The translations under genes were made by a program, and so were the position numbers. The notes beneath the pieces were generated by a model that saw nothing but the letters and a program-made list of their open reading frames with translations, was not told where the DNA came from and did not search any database. 64,000 nt of DNA from Gracilibacillus dipsosauri (lineage in GTDB: Bacteria > Bacillota > Bacilli > Bacillales > Amphibacillaceae): positions 124,001 to 188,000 of the forward strand of contig NZ_QGTD01000011.1 of the NCBI RefSeq assembly GCF_003176895.1, read 5' to 3'. Shown here one piece after another: positions 51,154 to 60,088 of the stretch. Positions within the stretch are counted from its first letter, which is position 1. Every line of letters starts with the position of its first letter.

Positions 51154-52292
51154 CTAGTTTCCACCTCTTCTCTTATTTTTTCGATACTTGCTGATAGAGT
51201 TAAGAATTCGTATTTATTTATTTTATCCTTATTCAGTACTGTTTCTAATTCTTGAGCGAAGTAAGTTGCGTCCTTCGTAGATAAGGATTCTAACGTAGGA
51301 ACTAAATGTTCCATTCTTTTTTGCCAGGAATTGTCGTATGGTATACCATATCTTTCTCGTATAGCCTCTTTTAAATAGTCCACTTGATGAAGAATCGCCG
51401 ATTTGTAATTTTTCCCTTTCAAATGCCAAATGGCAACAGCATTTAATCTTTCATCACCTAATCGGACATGTTCCTCTCTGGCTATTCGAATAGGTCCAAA
51501 ACGTTTTCCTTGATACCACAGTACAAAGAGAGCAAAGATAATTCCTTCTACGAATAAAACATATGCCCACCCAGGGAATATTTTCAATGGAGAGACAAGG
51601 CCGTTTGATGAATGAAAATGGAATTCATCAAAGGTAATGGATGGAAATCTCTCGAAGGACAGTGTATCAAAAATGATTTCTGTATGCTCATAATCGGTAA
51701 TTTGGTCATTCGTCAACCAATTTGGTTCTGTTATGACAATCAAATGCCCATCACCGATACGTCTTTCTAAGGCAAGTACACCATAGGAATCCTCTAATAG
51801 CACATTATCTTGTTCCGTTGATTCAAGTCGATAGGCGCTATTTATAACAGCTTCATAACTATTGTTAGGGCTTTGCACCTGACTTGGTTGCTGCGTTTGT
51901 TTGGTATAGGGATCCACTTGTAATGTTGCTTCTATACCGAACAAATCATTAGGATTTTCTTTCCATATCACAAGCGTATTTCCCTTTTCGATATATTCCA
52001 GATAACTTTCTTCTGCTACTTTATCTGTTAATACAGGAGGATTTATCATCATGCGTAATTCCTCTGTATTCGTTTCCTCATGTGGTAGTGATGTTACTCT
52101 TGTGACATCATCTGATTGTTGCCTTAAATAAGTATATATTGCTTTCGTTCCTGTTAAGGAAGGAGATTCTGTTAAAAAACTGGGATATTGCTTGGGTGAA
52201 TCACTTGTAGAGAAAAAACTTAACAAAATAAGCAGTAAAAAGAACACTACACCAACTATCCATGTCTTTTTATGAAATTTGCTAGAATTCAT
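51150..52292 (-). CDS. DUF4350 membrane protein
   Basis: A 380-residue protein with an N-terminal membrane helix (~10-26, WIVGVVFFLLLILLSFF). An extracytoplasmic DUF4350 domain carries SLTGTKAIYTYLRQQSDDVT near its start. A second helix lies near 245 (GWAYVLFVEGIIFALFVLWY), followed by a cytoplasmic tail with KRFGPIRIAREEHVRL and a helical end. DUF4350 domains resemble glutamine-amidotransferase-like folds but lack evidence for activity. The gene is coupled to moxR by an ATGA overlap and to the DUF4129 gene by another. Confidence 0.85.
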   Translation of the reverse strand: MNSSKFHKKTWIVGVVFFLLLILLSFFSTSDSPKQYPSFLTESPSLTGTKAIYTYLRQQSDDVTRVTSLPHEETNTEELRMMINPPVLTDKVAEESYLEYIEKGNTLVIWKENPNDLFGIEATLQVDPYTKQTQQPSQVQSPNNSYEAVINSAYRLESTEQDNVLLEDSYGVLALERRIGDGHLIVITEPNWLTNDQITDYEHTEIIFDTLSFERFPSITFDEFHFHSSNGLVSPLKIFPGWAYVLFVEGIIFALFVLWYQGKRFGPIRIAREEHVRLGDERLNAVAIWHLKGKNYKSAILHQVDYLKEAIRERYGIPYDNSWQKRMEHLVPTLESLSTKDATYFAQELETVLNKDKINKYEFLTLSASIEKIREEVETR

Positions 52293-52951
52293 GATGAATC
52301 ACCCGTTCCTTCGTTTGGAAACCCTTCTATTATCGCTGAGATCAATTCATTGATCGTTGTATAATAAGTCTGATAATCATTTTCTTCTACTTTCCGCTCG
52401 CCATAGGTTGCTTGCTCGAAAAATAGAGCAGCTTGATAGAAGTTATTTGCCAGATCCTTATCTTTTTTTCTTAATTCATCGTAATACTCCCAATTCGTTT
52501 TCCACCTTTTAACTTCTAGTAGATTTCTTTCACGGAGTATTAGTAGTAAAGCTAAAAAATGATGTCTAGTAGCAATACGAAATTGGCCTTCATTTGCTTG
52601 CTTTTCGGCTTCACGTAAATGTTTCTCATAGCTCCATTCAAGCTCCCTATTAGACTGGAGTGGTTGGGAACTCCTTAGCTTTCGACGTCTTACAATATTC
52701 ATAATAACCAGAAGGAATAGAAGGATTATCGCAATAGCAAGAATAGCCATGACGGTAATAATGATAGTATTACCGATTGCTGAGTCACTGGAGACAGGTA
52801 TGTTTAGCTTTGATAATAAATCTGTAAACCATTCCTTAATATTAGACCAAATGATTTCTAGTAAGCTACGATTATCCTCATAATAGACTTGGTATTCTTC
52901 CTGATTGAGTATTTGATTCATTTCTTCTCTTGCGTTCGTATAAGCTGACAT
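52289..52951 (-). CDS. DUF4129 membrane protein
   Basis: A 220-residue protein with one central membrane helix (~60-83, IIITVMAILAIAIILLFLLV). The C-terminal cytoplasmic DUF4129 domain has FRIATRHHFLALLLILRERN and the family ending ALFFEQATYGERKV. The N-terminal ~55 residues lie outside. The ATG at 52951 is preferred because AAAGGAGA lies 7-8 bases upstream; a TTG at 52957 falls inside the spacer. Its stop overlaps the DUF4350 start (ATGA). DUF4129 occurs in transglutaminase-like TgpA operons, but no transglutaminase is seen here. Confidence 0.83.
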   Translation of the reverse strand: MSAYTNAREEMNQILNQEEYQVYYEDNRSLLEIIWSNIKEWFTDLLSKLNIPVSSDSAIGNTIIITVMAILAIAIILLFLLVIMNIVRRRKLRSSQPLQSNRELEWSYEKHLREAEKQANEGQFRIATRHHFLALLLILRERNLLEVKRWKTNWEYYDELRKKDKDLANNFYQAALFFEQATYGERKVEENDYQTYYTTINELISAIIEGFPNEGTGDSS

Positions 52952-52964
52952 CGACAAGTCTCCT

Positions 52965-53891
52965 TTAAGGTCTCTCCGTCACGTCATATTCATCGATCAT
53001 ATCTTTAAGATCAGTAGCTTCCTGTCTTACTCTAGCATCAAAATACATCACCGAATAACCAACCGTAAATATGATGGAGGTGATCATGGTAAGGAAATTG
53101 TATAACAATTGGTATAGTACGCTGTCTCCCAACCAACCTAGAAGTAATTCAAATATGGAGCTAAAGATCCCAATAATAATGGCTAAAACAATAAACATCC
53201 CAAAAAATTTCCATGTTTGTCTTTTCGTTAATCTCCAGCTCTTTGCCAGACCAGGAGCAACTCTTTCAAATAAAGTGGCAGGTAGATACAAGCTCCATCT
53301 TGTAAATAATAGCCCTGCACCTAATATAAAACCAATAATTAAAAGAATTAAAATAGGAATACCTGCAATAGGCTGTAGTGGGATCATCACGAGTAGTGTT
53401 AAGAAAACGAACATAAAAAATGCAAACATGATACCAAAGATAATAAGGCCAAGTAAGAACGTACCACCTAATAAAGGCCAATATCTTTTAGAAGCTTTTT
53501 TTAACATATCCTTTGCCATGAAGGACTCTCCATCACGGGCATGCTTCACACCCCAAACAGTGGCACCAGCAATCAACGGTGTGGCAAAAATAACTAATAA
53601 TGAGGAAAGTAAAATTAATGATTCCTGAAAAAGATCTCCTGCAGCATATCCTAGCTCATATCCCTGTACATACGGATCATTCAAAATCTGGTCAAAAAAG
53701 CTCTCATTCGGATCAATACTTGAGAATAAATCTCGACCACTTAGGGCTAACATAATGGATTGGATGATCAAAATCGGTGCCATGACAAGAAAAGAAATCA
53801 TAAATAATGACCCGAAATTCGTTTTTACAATTCGAAAGGTTTGGTCTAAAATCTCTCCAAAACTTAAAGGTTTTTTCATATTATTATTCAT
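52965..53891 (-). CDS. multipass membrane protein, first gene of the MoxR operon
   Basis: A 308-residue integral membrane protein with six to seven hydrophobic segments. Its opening, KPLSFGEILDQTFRIVKTNF, is shared with bacterial membrane proteins annotated as glycerophosphoryl-diester-phosphodiesterase membrane domain or related DUFs. The catalytic phosphodiesterase domain itself is absent. The C-terminus is short and acidic (DLKDMIDEYDVTERP). It starts after AAGGGGG (complement of 53901-53907). Thirteen bases separate it from the DUF4129 gene, so the five genes form one operon. The role is unknown. Confidence 0.75.
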   Translation of the reverse strand: MNNNMKKPLSFGEILDQTFRIVKTNFGSLFMISFLVMAPILIIQSIMLALSGRDLFSSIDPNESFFDQILNDPYVQGYELGYAAGDLFQESLILLSSLLVIFATPLIAGATVWGVKHARDGESFMAKDMLKKASKRYWPLLGGTFLLGLIIFGIMFAFFMFVFLTLLVMIPLQPIAGIPILILLIIGFILGAGLLFTRWSLYLPATLFERVAPGLAKSWRLTKRQTWKFFGMFIVLAIIIGIFSSIFELLLGWLGDSVLYQLLYNFLTMITSIIFTVGYSVMYFDARVRQEATDLKDMIDEYDVTERP

Positions 53892-54027
53892 TAAATCGGT
53901 CCCCCTTGATAAATACTACATAGTGACTATTTTAACATGATTTAGACGATATGGAATAATTTTTAATAAAATAGTGAAGGATTGGAAGGAGGATAGAAAA
54001 GGACATAGGGAGGTCAACTCCAACCTG

Positions 54028-54060
54028 AAAAAATCAGTGGGGTATGGATCAGCCCCACTG
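54028..54060 (-). terminator. rho-independent terminator of the TetR-MFS operon
   Basis: On the minus strand CAGTGGGG (complement of 54053-54060) pairs with CCCCACTG (complement of 54035-54042), followed by ATTTTTT. Confidence 0.88.
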
Positions 54061-54069
54061 AAAGGATAA

Positions 54070-55551
54070 TTAAGCAATTTTTTCTTGTTGCTCTTTTGTT
54101 TTTGGCTTGGAGCTTAAGAAGAAGGAAAGGGCTAATCCAACGATTGATAAAGCAGTAGCAAGCCAAAATGCTGTATTAAATCCGCTCATCGATGCATTGT
54201 TAGCAACCTGCAAGATTGCCTCTTCTTCAGATAATCCGGCTAATGCTGCTTGCTCTGGCTGGTAATTTTTAGCTGCTGACGTCATTACAGTTATGAGAAT
54301 CGCAGTTCCAATCGAGGCAGATACCTGTTGGAAGGTATTTGCCATCGCTGTACCGTGTGGATGCCATTCCTGTGGAAGCTGATTCAGTCCTGCAGTCATA
54401 ACTGGCATCATTACTAAGGACAAACCAAGCATTCTAATGGCATAAACAACGACAAGCAAGGTATAGGAAGTATCCATAGTTAAATTGGTGAAAAAGTATG
54501 TTGTAATCGTTACAATGGTTAACCCAATTGCAGCAAGCCATTTAGCTCCATATTTATCAAAAAGCATTCCTGTAATAGGGGACATAATCCCCATCACAAT
54601 AGCACCTGGTAGCATCATCATACCAGCTTCCAATGCAGAAAACCCTCTTGTGTTTTGCATATAGAGTGGAAGCATTGTTTCAGCCCCGATTAGTGCCATT
54701 AGTACAATCATCGTAATGACTAATGATAGGGAGAAGATGGGATAACGAAAAACCCGAAACTCTAGCATTGGTTTTTTCAATTTGATTTGGCGAATAATAA
54801 ACAATGCTAAAATGATTGCTCCTCCAAGAATGATGAAAAGAGCGGTTTGGCTCAAGCCATCAGAAGACTCGCCACTATGTCCACCAATTGTACTAAAACC
54901 GTAAAGTAATCCTCCAAAACCTAAAGAAGAGAGAAGAATAGATAGAATATCAATCTTGGGATACGTTAATTTGGTCACATTCTTCACAAACATAGAAGCA
55001 ACGATAATCGCAATCACGACAATTGGTAGGACGACATAGAACAAGCCTCTCCATGAGAAAAATTCAAGTAACCATCCTGATAACGTAGGGCCAATTGCTG
55101 GTGCAAAGGAAATAACAATCCCCGCCATCCCCATGGCAGCTCCCCTTTTTTCGACTGGGAAGATCGTTAACATAACCGTCATCATTAATGGTAGCATAAT
55201 CCCTGAACCAGCTGCTTGAACAACTCTGGCTACTAATAACAGCTCAAAGGTGTGGGAGATAGCTGCAATCAATGTCCCTAATGCAAAAATACTTAATGAG
55301 GTTAAGAATAATTGTCTTGTTGTAAATCTTTCAATAAGAAAAGCAGAAATGGGGATCATCACCCCATTTGTTAACAAAAAGGCGGTAGTTAACCATTGAA
55401 CTTGGTTTTCTTGAATTCCAAAATCATTCATGATACTTGGTAATGCTGTAGCAAGAAGTGTTTCATTTAATAGACCAACGAAAGCCCCAATTAACATCAC
55501 TGCCATCATTGGTATTCGTCTCACTTCCTCTATATTAGGTTGCTGTGTCAT
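54070..55551 (-). CDS. MFS multidrug exporter, DHA2 family (copy B)
   Basis: A 493-residue drug:H+ antiporter-2 type exporter, clearly paralogous to the one at 33137-34555. Shared sequences include QWLTTAFLLTNGVMIPISAF, ERFTTRQLF, GIVISFAPAIGPTLSGWL and the late segment SLVMMPVMTAGLNQLPQE. About 12-14 membrane segments are present. Its ATG overlaps the stop of the upstream TetR gene by one base, so repressor and pump are made from one transcript and the pump is probably induced by the repressor's ligand. A strong terminator follows. Confidence 0.92.
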   Translation of the reverse strand: MTQQPNIEEVRRIPMMAVMLIGAFVGLLNETLLATALPSIMNDFGIQENQVQWLTTAFLLTNGVMIPISAFLIERFTTRQLFLTSLSIFALGTLIAAISHTFELLLVARVVQAAGSGIMLPLMMTVMLTIFPVEKRGAAMGMAGIVISFAPAIGPTLSGWLLEFFSWRGLFYVVLPIVVIAIIVASMFVKNVTKLTYPKIDILSILLSSLGFGGLLYGFSTIGGHSGESSDGLSQTALFIILGGAIILALFIIRQIKLKKPMLEFRVFRYPIFSLSLVITMIVLMALIGAETMLPLYMQNTRGFSALEAGMMMLPGAIVMGIMSPITGMLFDKYGAKWLAAIGLTIVTITTYFFTNLTMDTSYTLLVVVYAIRMLGLSLVMMPVMTAGLNQLPQEWHPHGTAMANTFQQVSASIGTAILITVMTSAAKNYQPEQAALAGLSEEEAILQVANNASMSGFNTAFWLATALSIVGLALSFFLSSKPKTKEQQEKIA

Positions 55552-56381
55552 TATATTTCCTCCTGTAAAATTAATTGTTCTAATTGCAAAATATCAAAGC
55601 AAAGCGTGTTTTCTGATTTCAAATAATGAAATAAAATTTCGAGTAACGTTTTATTTTTGTTTGTTTTTTGCCACTCTAATTGTATTAAATGAAGCGTCTC
55701 CTCATACTTCCTTTTTTGGTTCTCATCAGGCCATACCTCTATTTGTTTCTTTAAATTTTTAAAAATGTCTTCTACACTTTGAGTTTTTTCGTGTAGTAGA
55801 GGTTGTTTTTCTTGTAAGTGCATAACAATGGAATGAATTAGGTGACCGATCCATTCACTTAACTCGTGCGCATGGATGCTTCTATTATTTATCTCTACGT
55901 AGAAGGTATATTCTTTCACCAGTCCTTGCATAATTACGATCAAATCCGTGTAATAAGACTCAAATTCCTTTCCATAGATAAGCCGAAAAATATTTAACTG
56001 ATTATTTGTTATCGTTATTTGTGTTTCGTCCATCCACTTGGTTACTTGTTCATCTGCTTTTGGCGGAAACTCCTTGAATACAACATAGAAAAAAGATTGA
56101 TGTTCAAGCAATGTACGAATTTCGAGCTCTATATAACTTGCTAATTGCTGCCAAGGTGAGGCATTCTCTAATAATTGAAATTGACTTGCTTGATCGATGA
56201 TTTTGTCATGGTATTCTTTAATCATTTCAAGCATTAGGCCTTTTTTGGAAGAGAAATAGGTATAAAATCCGCCTTTGGATATATGTGCTTCATTTGCAAT
56301 TTCTTGAACCGAGGTTTCATTAAAGCCCTTTTCAGAAAAAAGCCTTAGTGCAGCTTGTAAAATTTCTTGCTTTTTATCCAA
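55551..56381 (-). CDS. TetR-family regulator of the MFS exporter
   Basis: A 276-residue TetR-type repressor. The N-terminal HTH reads ALRLFSEKGFNETSVQEIAN then ISKGGFYTYFSSKKGL. The C-terminal ligand domain is longer than usual (TetR proteins are often ~200 residues) and Glu/Gln-rich at the end. The TTG at 56381 is chosen because AAAGTGGTGATC, close to the full anti-Shine-Dalgarno complement, lies just upstream; a GTG at 56393 would lack a site. Two TGACY(N4)RGTCA palindromes sit at 56396-56429, suggesting autoregulation. Confidence 0.85.
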   Translation of the reverse strand: MDKKQEILQAALRLFSEKGFNETSVQEIANEAHISKGGFYTYFSSKKGLMLEMIKEYHDKIIDQASQFQLLENASPWQQLASYIELEIRTLLEHQSFFYVVFKEFPPKADEQVTKWMDETQITITNNQLNIFRLIYGKEFESYYTDLIVIMQGLVKEYTFYVEINNRSIHAHELSEWIGHLIHSIVMHLQEKQPLLHEKTQSVEDIFKNLKKQIEVWPDENQKRKYEETLHLIQLEWQKTNKNKTLLEILFHYLKSENTLCFDILQLEQLILQEEI

Positions 56382-56395
56382 TTTGATCACCACTT

Positions 56396-56429
56396 TGACT
56401 TTATAGTCATTATTATGACTTATTGGTCA
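56396..56429. promoter_or_regulatory. twin TetR-type operators
   Basis: TGACTTTATAGTCA (56396-56409) and TGACTTATTGGTCA (56416-56429) are two similar 14-bp palindromic sites exactly 20 bases apart (two helical turns), directly before the regulator gene. Confidence 0.75.
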
Positions 56430-56522
56430 TGTTAGGATTTTATAGGATGAGAGAAGGATTGTCAATGAAATAAAATTTAAGAGATTGTAAAGTTTAGTGC
56501 AGGGTTGGAAGGATTATTTTAT

Positions 56523-56572
56523 AAAAAAACAAATAAGAGGACGATCTAATTTTGAATCGTTCCTCTTATTTG
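56523..56572 (-). terminator. rho-independent terminator of pepT
   Basis: On the minus strand CAAATAAGAGG (complement of 56562-56572) pairs with CCTCTTATTTG (complement of 56530-56540), with further ACGAT pairing inside, followed by TTTTTTT. Confidence 0.92.
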
Positions 56573-56582
56573 CCTTAAAATC

Positions 56583-57812
56583 CTAATTCTTTGTAGCTAA
56601 TTCAGCAATTTTTGTAATCGTGTGGACGGCTTTTTCCATATTTTCAATAGATATATATTCATATTTTCCATGGAAGTTTTCGCCTCCAGTAAAAATATTC
56701 GGTGTAGGTAAACCCATGAAAGAGAGCTGTGATCCATCTGTCCCCCCACGAATTGGTTTCACATTAGGGGTAACACCTGCTTCAGTCATTGCTTGATAAG
56801 CCAAATCAACAATATGCTTTACTGGTTCGATTTTTTCAGCCATATTATAATATTGGTCTATCATTTCTAATGATATTCTTTCTCTTCCATACTTCTGTTG
56901 AAGTACTTCTACCATATCATTTAAATTCTGCTTCTTTTGATCAAATTTTTTTCGGTCATGGTCACGGATAATATAATAGAGCTTGGCTGTTTCTACATCG
57001 CCTTCAAAAGATAATAAATGGTAGAACCCTTGATATTCCTCCGTATACTCAGGTGCTTCTTGATTTGGTAGTAAGGAATGGAGTTCCATCCCAATCTTTA
57101 TAGCATGGATCAGTTTCCCTTTTGCAGTACCTGGATGTACATTGTTGCCTTTAATTGTGATTTTTGCTGCGGCAGCATTAAAGCTTTCATACTGTAGCTC
57201 TCCGAGAGGGCCACCGTCTATTGTATAGGCAAAATCTGCCCCGAACCGTTGCACATCGAATTTATGTGGTCCTCGTCCGATTTCCTCATCTGGAGTGAAA
57301 GCCACTCTTATATCTCCATGCGGAAGCTGAGGGTTTTTGATTAAGTATTCCATTGCAGTCATAATTTCAGCAGTTCCTGCTTTATTATCTGCACCAAGTA
57401 ATGTCGTTCCATCTGTCGTCATCAGTGTATGGCCAGTATAATTTTTAAGTTCTGGAAACTCTTTTGGTGAAAGAATAATATTTAAGGCCTGATGAAGAAT
57501 AATATCCTTACCATCGTAATTTTTTGTTAGTTGTGGATTTACACCGTTACCTGTAAAATCGGTTGCAGTATCCATATGCGCTAAAAAGCCTATGACTGGT
57601 AGTTCTTTATCTGTATTGTTTGGTAAGGTTGCCATCACATAGCAGTTTTCGTCAATAGTGACATCCTTCATACCAATAGATTTTAATTCATCAACGAGGA
57701 GGTGTGCTAACTCCCATTGCCCATCAGTAGAAGGACAGCTCGAATTATTCTCATTAGATTGGGTATTGATTTTCGCGTAGGTGGTAAGTCTTTCTATTAA
57801 TTTATTTTTCAT
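56583..57812 (-). CDS. pepT: peptidase T (tripeptide aminopeptidase)
   Basis: A 409-residue M20-family zinc aminopeptidase that removes N-terminal residues from tripeptides in the cytoplasm. Zinc ligands and catalytic residues appear in [38 protein letters not shown] and [10 protein letters not shown], with the last His in [12 protein letters not shown]. The dimerisation domain ([19 protein letters not shown]) is inserted as expected. Length is typical of PepT. It is a single gene with its own terminator. Peptide recycling is its known role. Confidence 0.96.
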   Translation of the reverse strand: MKNKLIERLTTYAKINTQSNENNSSCPSTDGQWELAHLLVDELKSIGMKDVTIDENCYVMATLPNNTDKELPVIGFLAHMDTATDFTGNGVNPQLTKNYDGKDIILHQALNIILSPKEFPELKNYTGHTLMTTDGTTLLGADNKAGTAEIMTAMEYLIKNPQLPHGDIRVAFTPDEEIGRGPHKFDVQRFGADFAYTIDGGPLGELQYESFNAAAAKITIKGNNVHPGTAKGKLIHAIKIGMELHSLLPNQEAPEYTEEYQGFYHLLSFEGDVETAKLYYIIRDHDRKKFDQKKQNLNDMVEVLQQKYGRERISLEMIDQYYNMAEKIEPVKHIVDLAYQAMTEAGVTPNVKPIRGGTDGSQLSFMGLPTPNIFTGGENFHGKYEYISIENMEKAVHTITKIAELATKN

Positions 57813-57931
57813 ATAAAAATCCCCTTCTTTGCAATTAAGAAAATCAAAAAATATGATAATAATATATAGTATATATCAAATTGGATACACTTACACATTG
57901 GAAGCAAAAGAGATAAGAAAGGAAGGATCAG

Positions 57932-58963
57932 ATGACAGACTCTATTCATCGTAGAAAACAAGAACATATAGAGCTGAGCTTGTCAGACGAGGCACTAGGC
58001 CGTAATATCACTAACGGATTCGACCGTTATCGTTTTAAGCATAATGCATTACCAGAGATTGATTTTAATCAAATAGATTTGGCAACAAGTTTTTTTCATC
58101 ACCTACTTCCTACCCCTTTTTTGATTAGCTCCATGACTGGAGGAGCAGCGCTTGCTGAATCGATAAATCAGAATCTGGCCATTGCAGCAGAGGAACGGGG
58201 ATGGATTTTTGCCCTAGGATCTACTAGAGTGATGCTAGAGAGTGATAAGTATCGAAGCTCCTTTCAAGTGAGAAGATTTGCACCGACCATTCCAATTATT
58301 GCAAATATCGGTGCTGTACAGCTTAATTATGGGATAGAAATTAAAGAAGTAAAACAAATTTTAGAGTGGACAGAGGCAGATGCGCTTGTGTTACACTTGA
58401 ATTCCATTCAAGAGATTATTCAACAAGGTGGTGACGTTAATTTCTCTTATCTATTACCGAAAATCGAAAGGCTCGTAAAGAATCTTCCGGTTCCAGTAGG
58501 GGTGAAGGAAGTTGGATTCGGGATAGATGAGGATGTAGCCAAACGTCTCATCGATGTTGGGATAGCTTTTGTTGATGTAGCTGGTGCAGGAGGAACCTCC
58601 TGGAGTCAAATCGAAAAATTACGTTCCAATGAACCGATAAAAAAACAAGCCGCAGAAGCTTTTGCAAGCTGGGGCAATCCGACAGCAGAGTGTTTATTTA
58701 ATATTAGTGAAAAATTGCCGAATCAAAAGCTTATGGCAAGTGGTGGTATTCGAAATGGTTTAGATGCTGCTAAAGCTCTAGCGCTAGGGGCTAGCCATGT
58801 AGGATTTGCTCGCTCGGTGTTAAAGGAAGTAATAAAATCTCCGGAAGCATTAATGGAATGGATGCAAACGAGAGAGCTAGAACTGAAGATAGCGATGTTC
58901 GGAATCGGAGTGGAGAATATTTCTGAATTAAAGGCTACGGACAGATTACAAATACTTTCATAA
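57932..58963 (+). CDS. fni: type 2 isopentenyl-diphosphate delta-isomerase
   Basis: A 343-residue FMN- and NADPH-dependent isomerase interconverting IPP and DMAPP for isoprenoid synthesis. Family features: RRKQEHIELSL at the N-terminus, FLISSMTGGAA, NIGAVQLNYG, LHLNSIQEIIQQGGDVNF, and GVKEVGFGID. The phosphate-binding end reads MASGGIRNGLDAAKALALGA. AAGGAAGG precedes the ATG. The following gene, 16 bases downstream, encodes a flavin oxidoreductase that could supply reduced flavin (inference). Confidence 0.94.
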   Translation: MTDSIHRRKQEHIELSLSDEALGRNITNGFDRYRFKHNALPEIDFNQIDLATSFFHHLLPTPFLISSMTGGAALAESINQNLAIAAEERGWIFALGSTRVMLESDKYRSSFQVRRFAPTIPIIANIGAVQLNYGIEIKEVKQILEWTEADALVLHLNSIQEIIQQGGDVNFSYLLPKIERLVKNLPVPVGVKEVGFGIDEDVAKRLIDVGIAFVDVAGAGGTSWSQIEKLRSNEPIKKQAAEAFASWGNPTAECLFNISEKLPNQKLMASGGIRNGLDAAKALALGASHVGFARSVLKEVIKSPEALMEWMQTRELELKIAMFGIGVENISELKATDRLQILS

Positions 58964-58979
58964 AAAAGGAAGAGAATTT

Positions 58980-59978
58980 ATGGGGAAAAGAGTAGAAGAG
59001 TGCGTTGATTTAATTATCATTGGTGGAGGAACGACAGGACTTTTTGCTGCTTACTATGCAACAATGAGAGAGATGAAGGTTATGCTCATAGAGGCACAAG
59101 AGCAGCTTGGTGGCAAGGTTATGCAATTTCTTCCTGAAAAGATCATTTATGATGTCGGTGGCTTTCCCGATATTTCTGGTGAAGCATTAGTAGAGAATAT
59201 GATTGAACAAGCAAAACGTCATCAGCCTGAGGTGGTAATGGGGGATTTTGTAGAGAAGCTAACGAAAGTCAATCATTTGTTTCAGCTAGAAACAGCTAAA
59301 GGTCATATAGTTACCGCCAAAACCGTTTTAATTGCGACAGGTTCAGGGACGTTTCATACGAAAAGACCTTCTGAATGGCCTAATTTACCTCATTCTGTCT
59401 TTAAAGAATCCGTTCCTACAACGCTAATGCATAAAGCTAACTATGAAGGGAAAAAAGTCGTGATCTCTTCAAATAGCAAAGTAGGTGTTGGTTGGGCATT
59501 GTTTTTAGAAGGCTTAGCGAAAGAAGTGACACTGATTAATCCTGCAGACAAGTTTCTACAAGTGAAAGATGAAGATATAGACAGCCTATATAAGAGTAAG
59601 GTGAAGGTATATTACCAAGTAGAAATGACGGATTTCATCGTCGAGGGACAAGAGCTAACCCATATAGAGATAAAAGAGAAGGGGCAACGTATTGTGATGG
59701 AGGCGAATAAGTTGCTTACTTATCATGGTTTAGAGCTTCAAGCAGTGCCTTTTGAACAATGGGGAATTCAAATCGAAAAGGGAAGGATACCTGTAACGCC
59801 TTTAATGAAGACAAACCTTGAAGGGGTTTTTGCTGCAGGTGATATTGTCCAATATCCAGGTAAAACCACCTTAATCGCTTCGGGATATACAGAAGCAATC
59901 ACTGCTGTGAATCATGCTCATCTAATGATTGATCCTAAAGCGACCGAGCAATTGTATAGTACCGTTATTTACCGATAA
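58980..59978 (+). CDS. thioredoxin-reductase-like / ferredoxin-NADP reductase type 2 homologue
   Basis: A 332-residue flavoprotein resembling YumC-type ferredoxin-NADP reductases. The FAD motif is intact (LIIIGGGTTGLFAAYYA), as are LGGKVMQFLPEKIIYDVGG, IATGSGTFHTKRP and the C-terminal VFAAGDIVQYPGKTTLIASG. The second dinucleotide-binding motif, normally GGGDSA, is replaced by VVISSNSKVGVGWAL, so NADPH binding is doubtful or altered. It lacks the CxxC of thioredoxin reductase. Its tight link to fni suggests a job in flavin or electron supply for isoprenoid synthesis (inference). Confidence 0.85.
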   Translation: MGKRVEECVDLIIIGGGTTGLFAAYYATMREMKVMLIEAQEQLGGKVMQFLPEKIIYDVGGFPDISGEALVENMIEQAKRHQPEVVMGDFVEKLTKVNHLFQLETAKGHIVTAKTVLIATGSGTFHTKRPSEWPNLPHSVFKESVPTTLMHKANYEGKKVVISSNSKVGVGWALFLEGLAKEVTLINPADKFLQVKDEDIDSLYKSKVKVYYQVEMTDFIVEGQELTHIEIKEKGQRIVMEANKLLTYHGLELQAVPFEQWGIQIEKGRIPVTPLMKTNLEGVFAAGDIVQYPGKTTLIASGYTEAITAVNHAHLMIDPKATEQLYSTVIYR

Positions 59979-60014
59979 TTGCTAGTGCCCATCAATTGTT
60001 AATGCCGCAGACTT

Positions 60015-60088
60015 TAGAGCGCGATGTCAACGTGAAAGTAACTCCTAATGATAGAACTTCAGAGGGGCATATAGAACATCACGCTCTA
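60015..60088. other. long-loop inverted repeat between the FNR-like gene and cwlK
   Basis: TAGAGCGCGATGT (60015-60027) and ACATCACGCTCTA (60076-60088) are complementary except at one position, with a 48-base loop. The right arm overlaps the cwlK stop codon. It may be a bidirectional terminator. Confidence 0.45.

Noticed and set aside
53071-53628. 185-codon plus-strand ORF inside the first MoxR-operon gene
   Set aside because: It is antisense to a membrane protein with clear family sequence; long mirror frames are common opposite hydrophobic genes.
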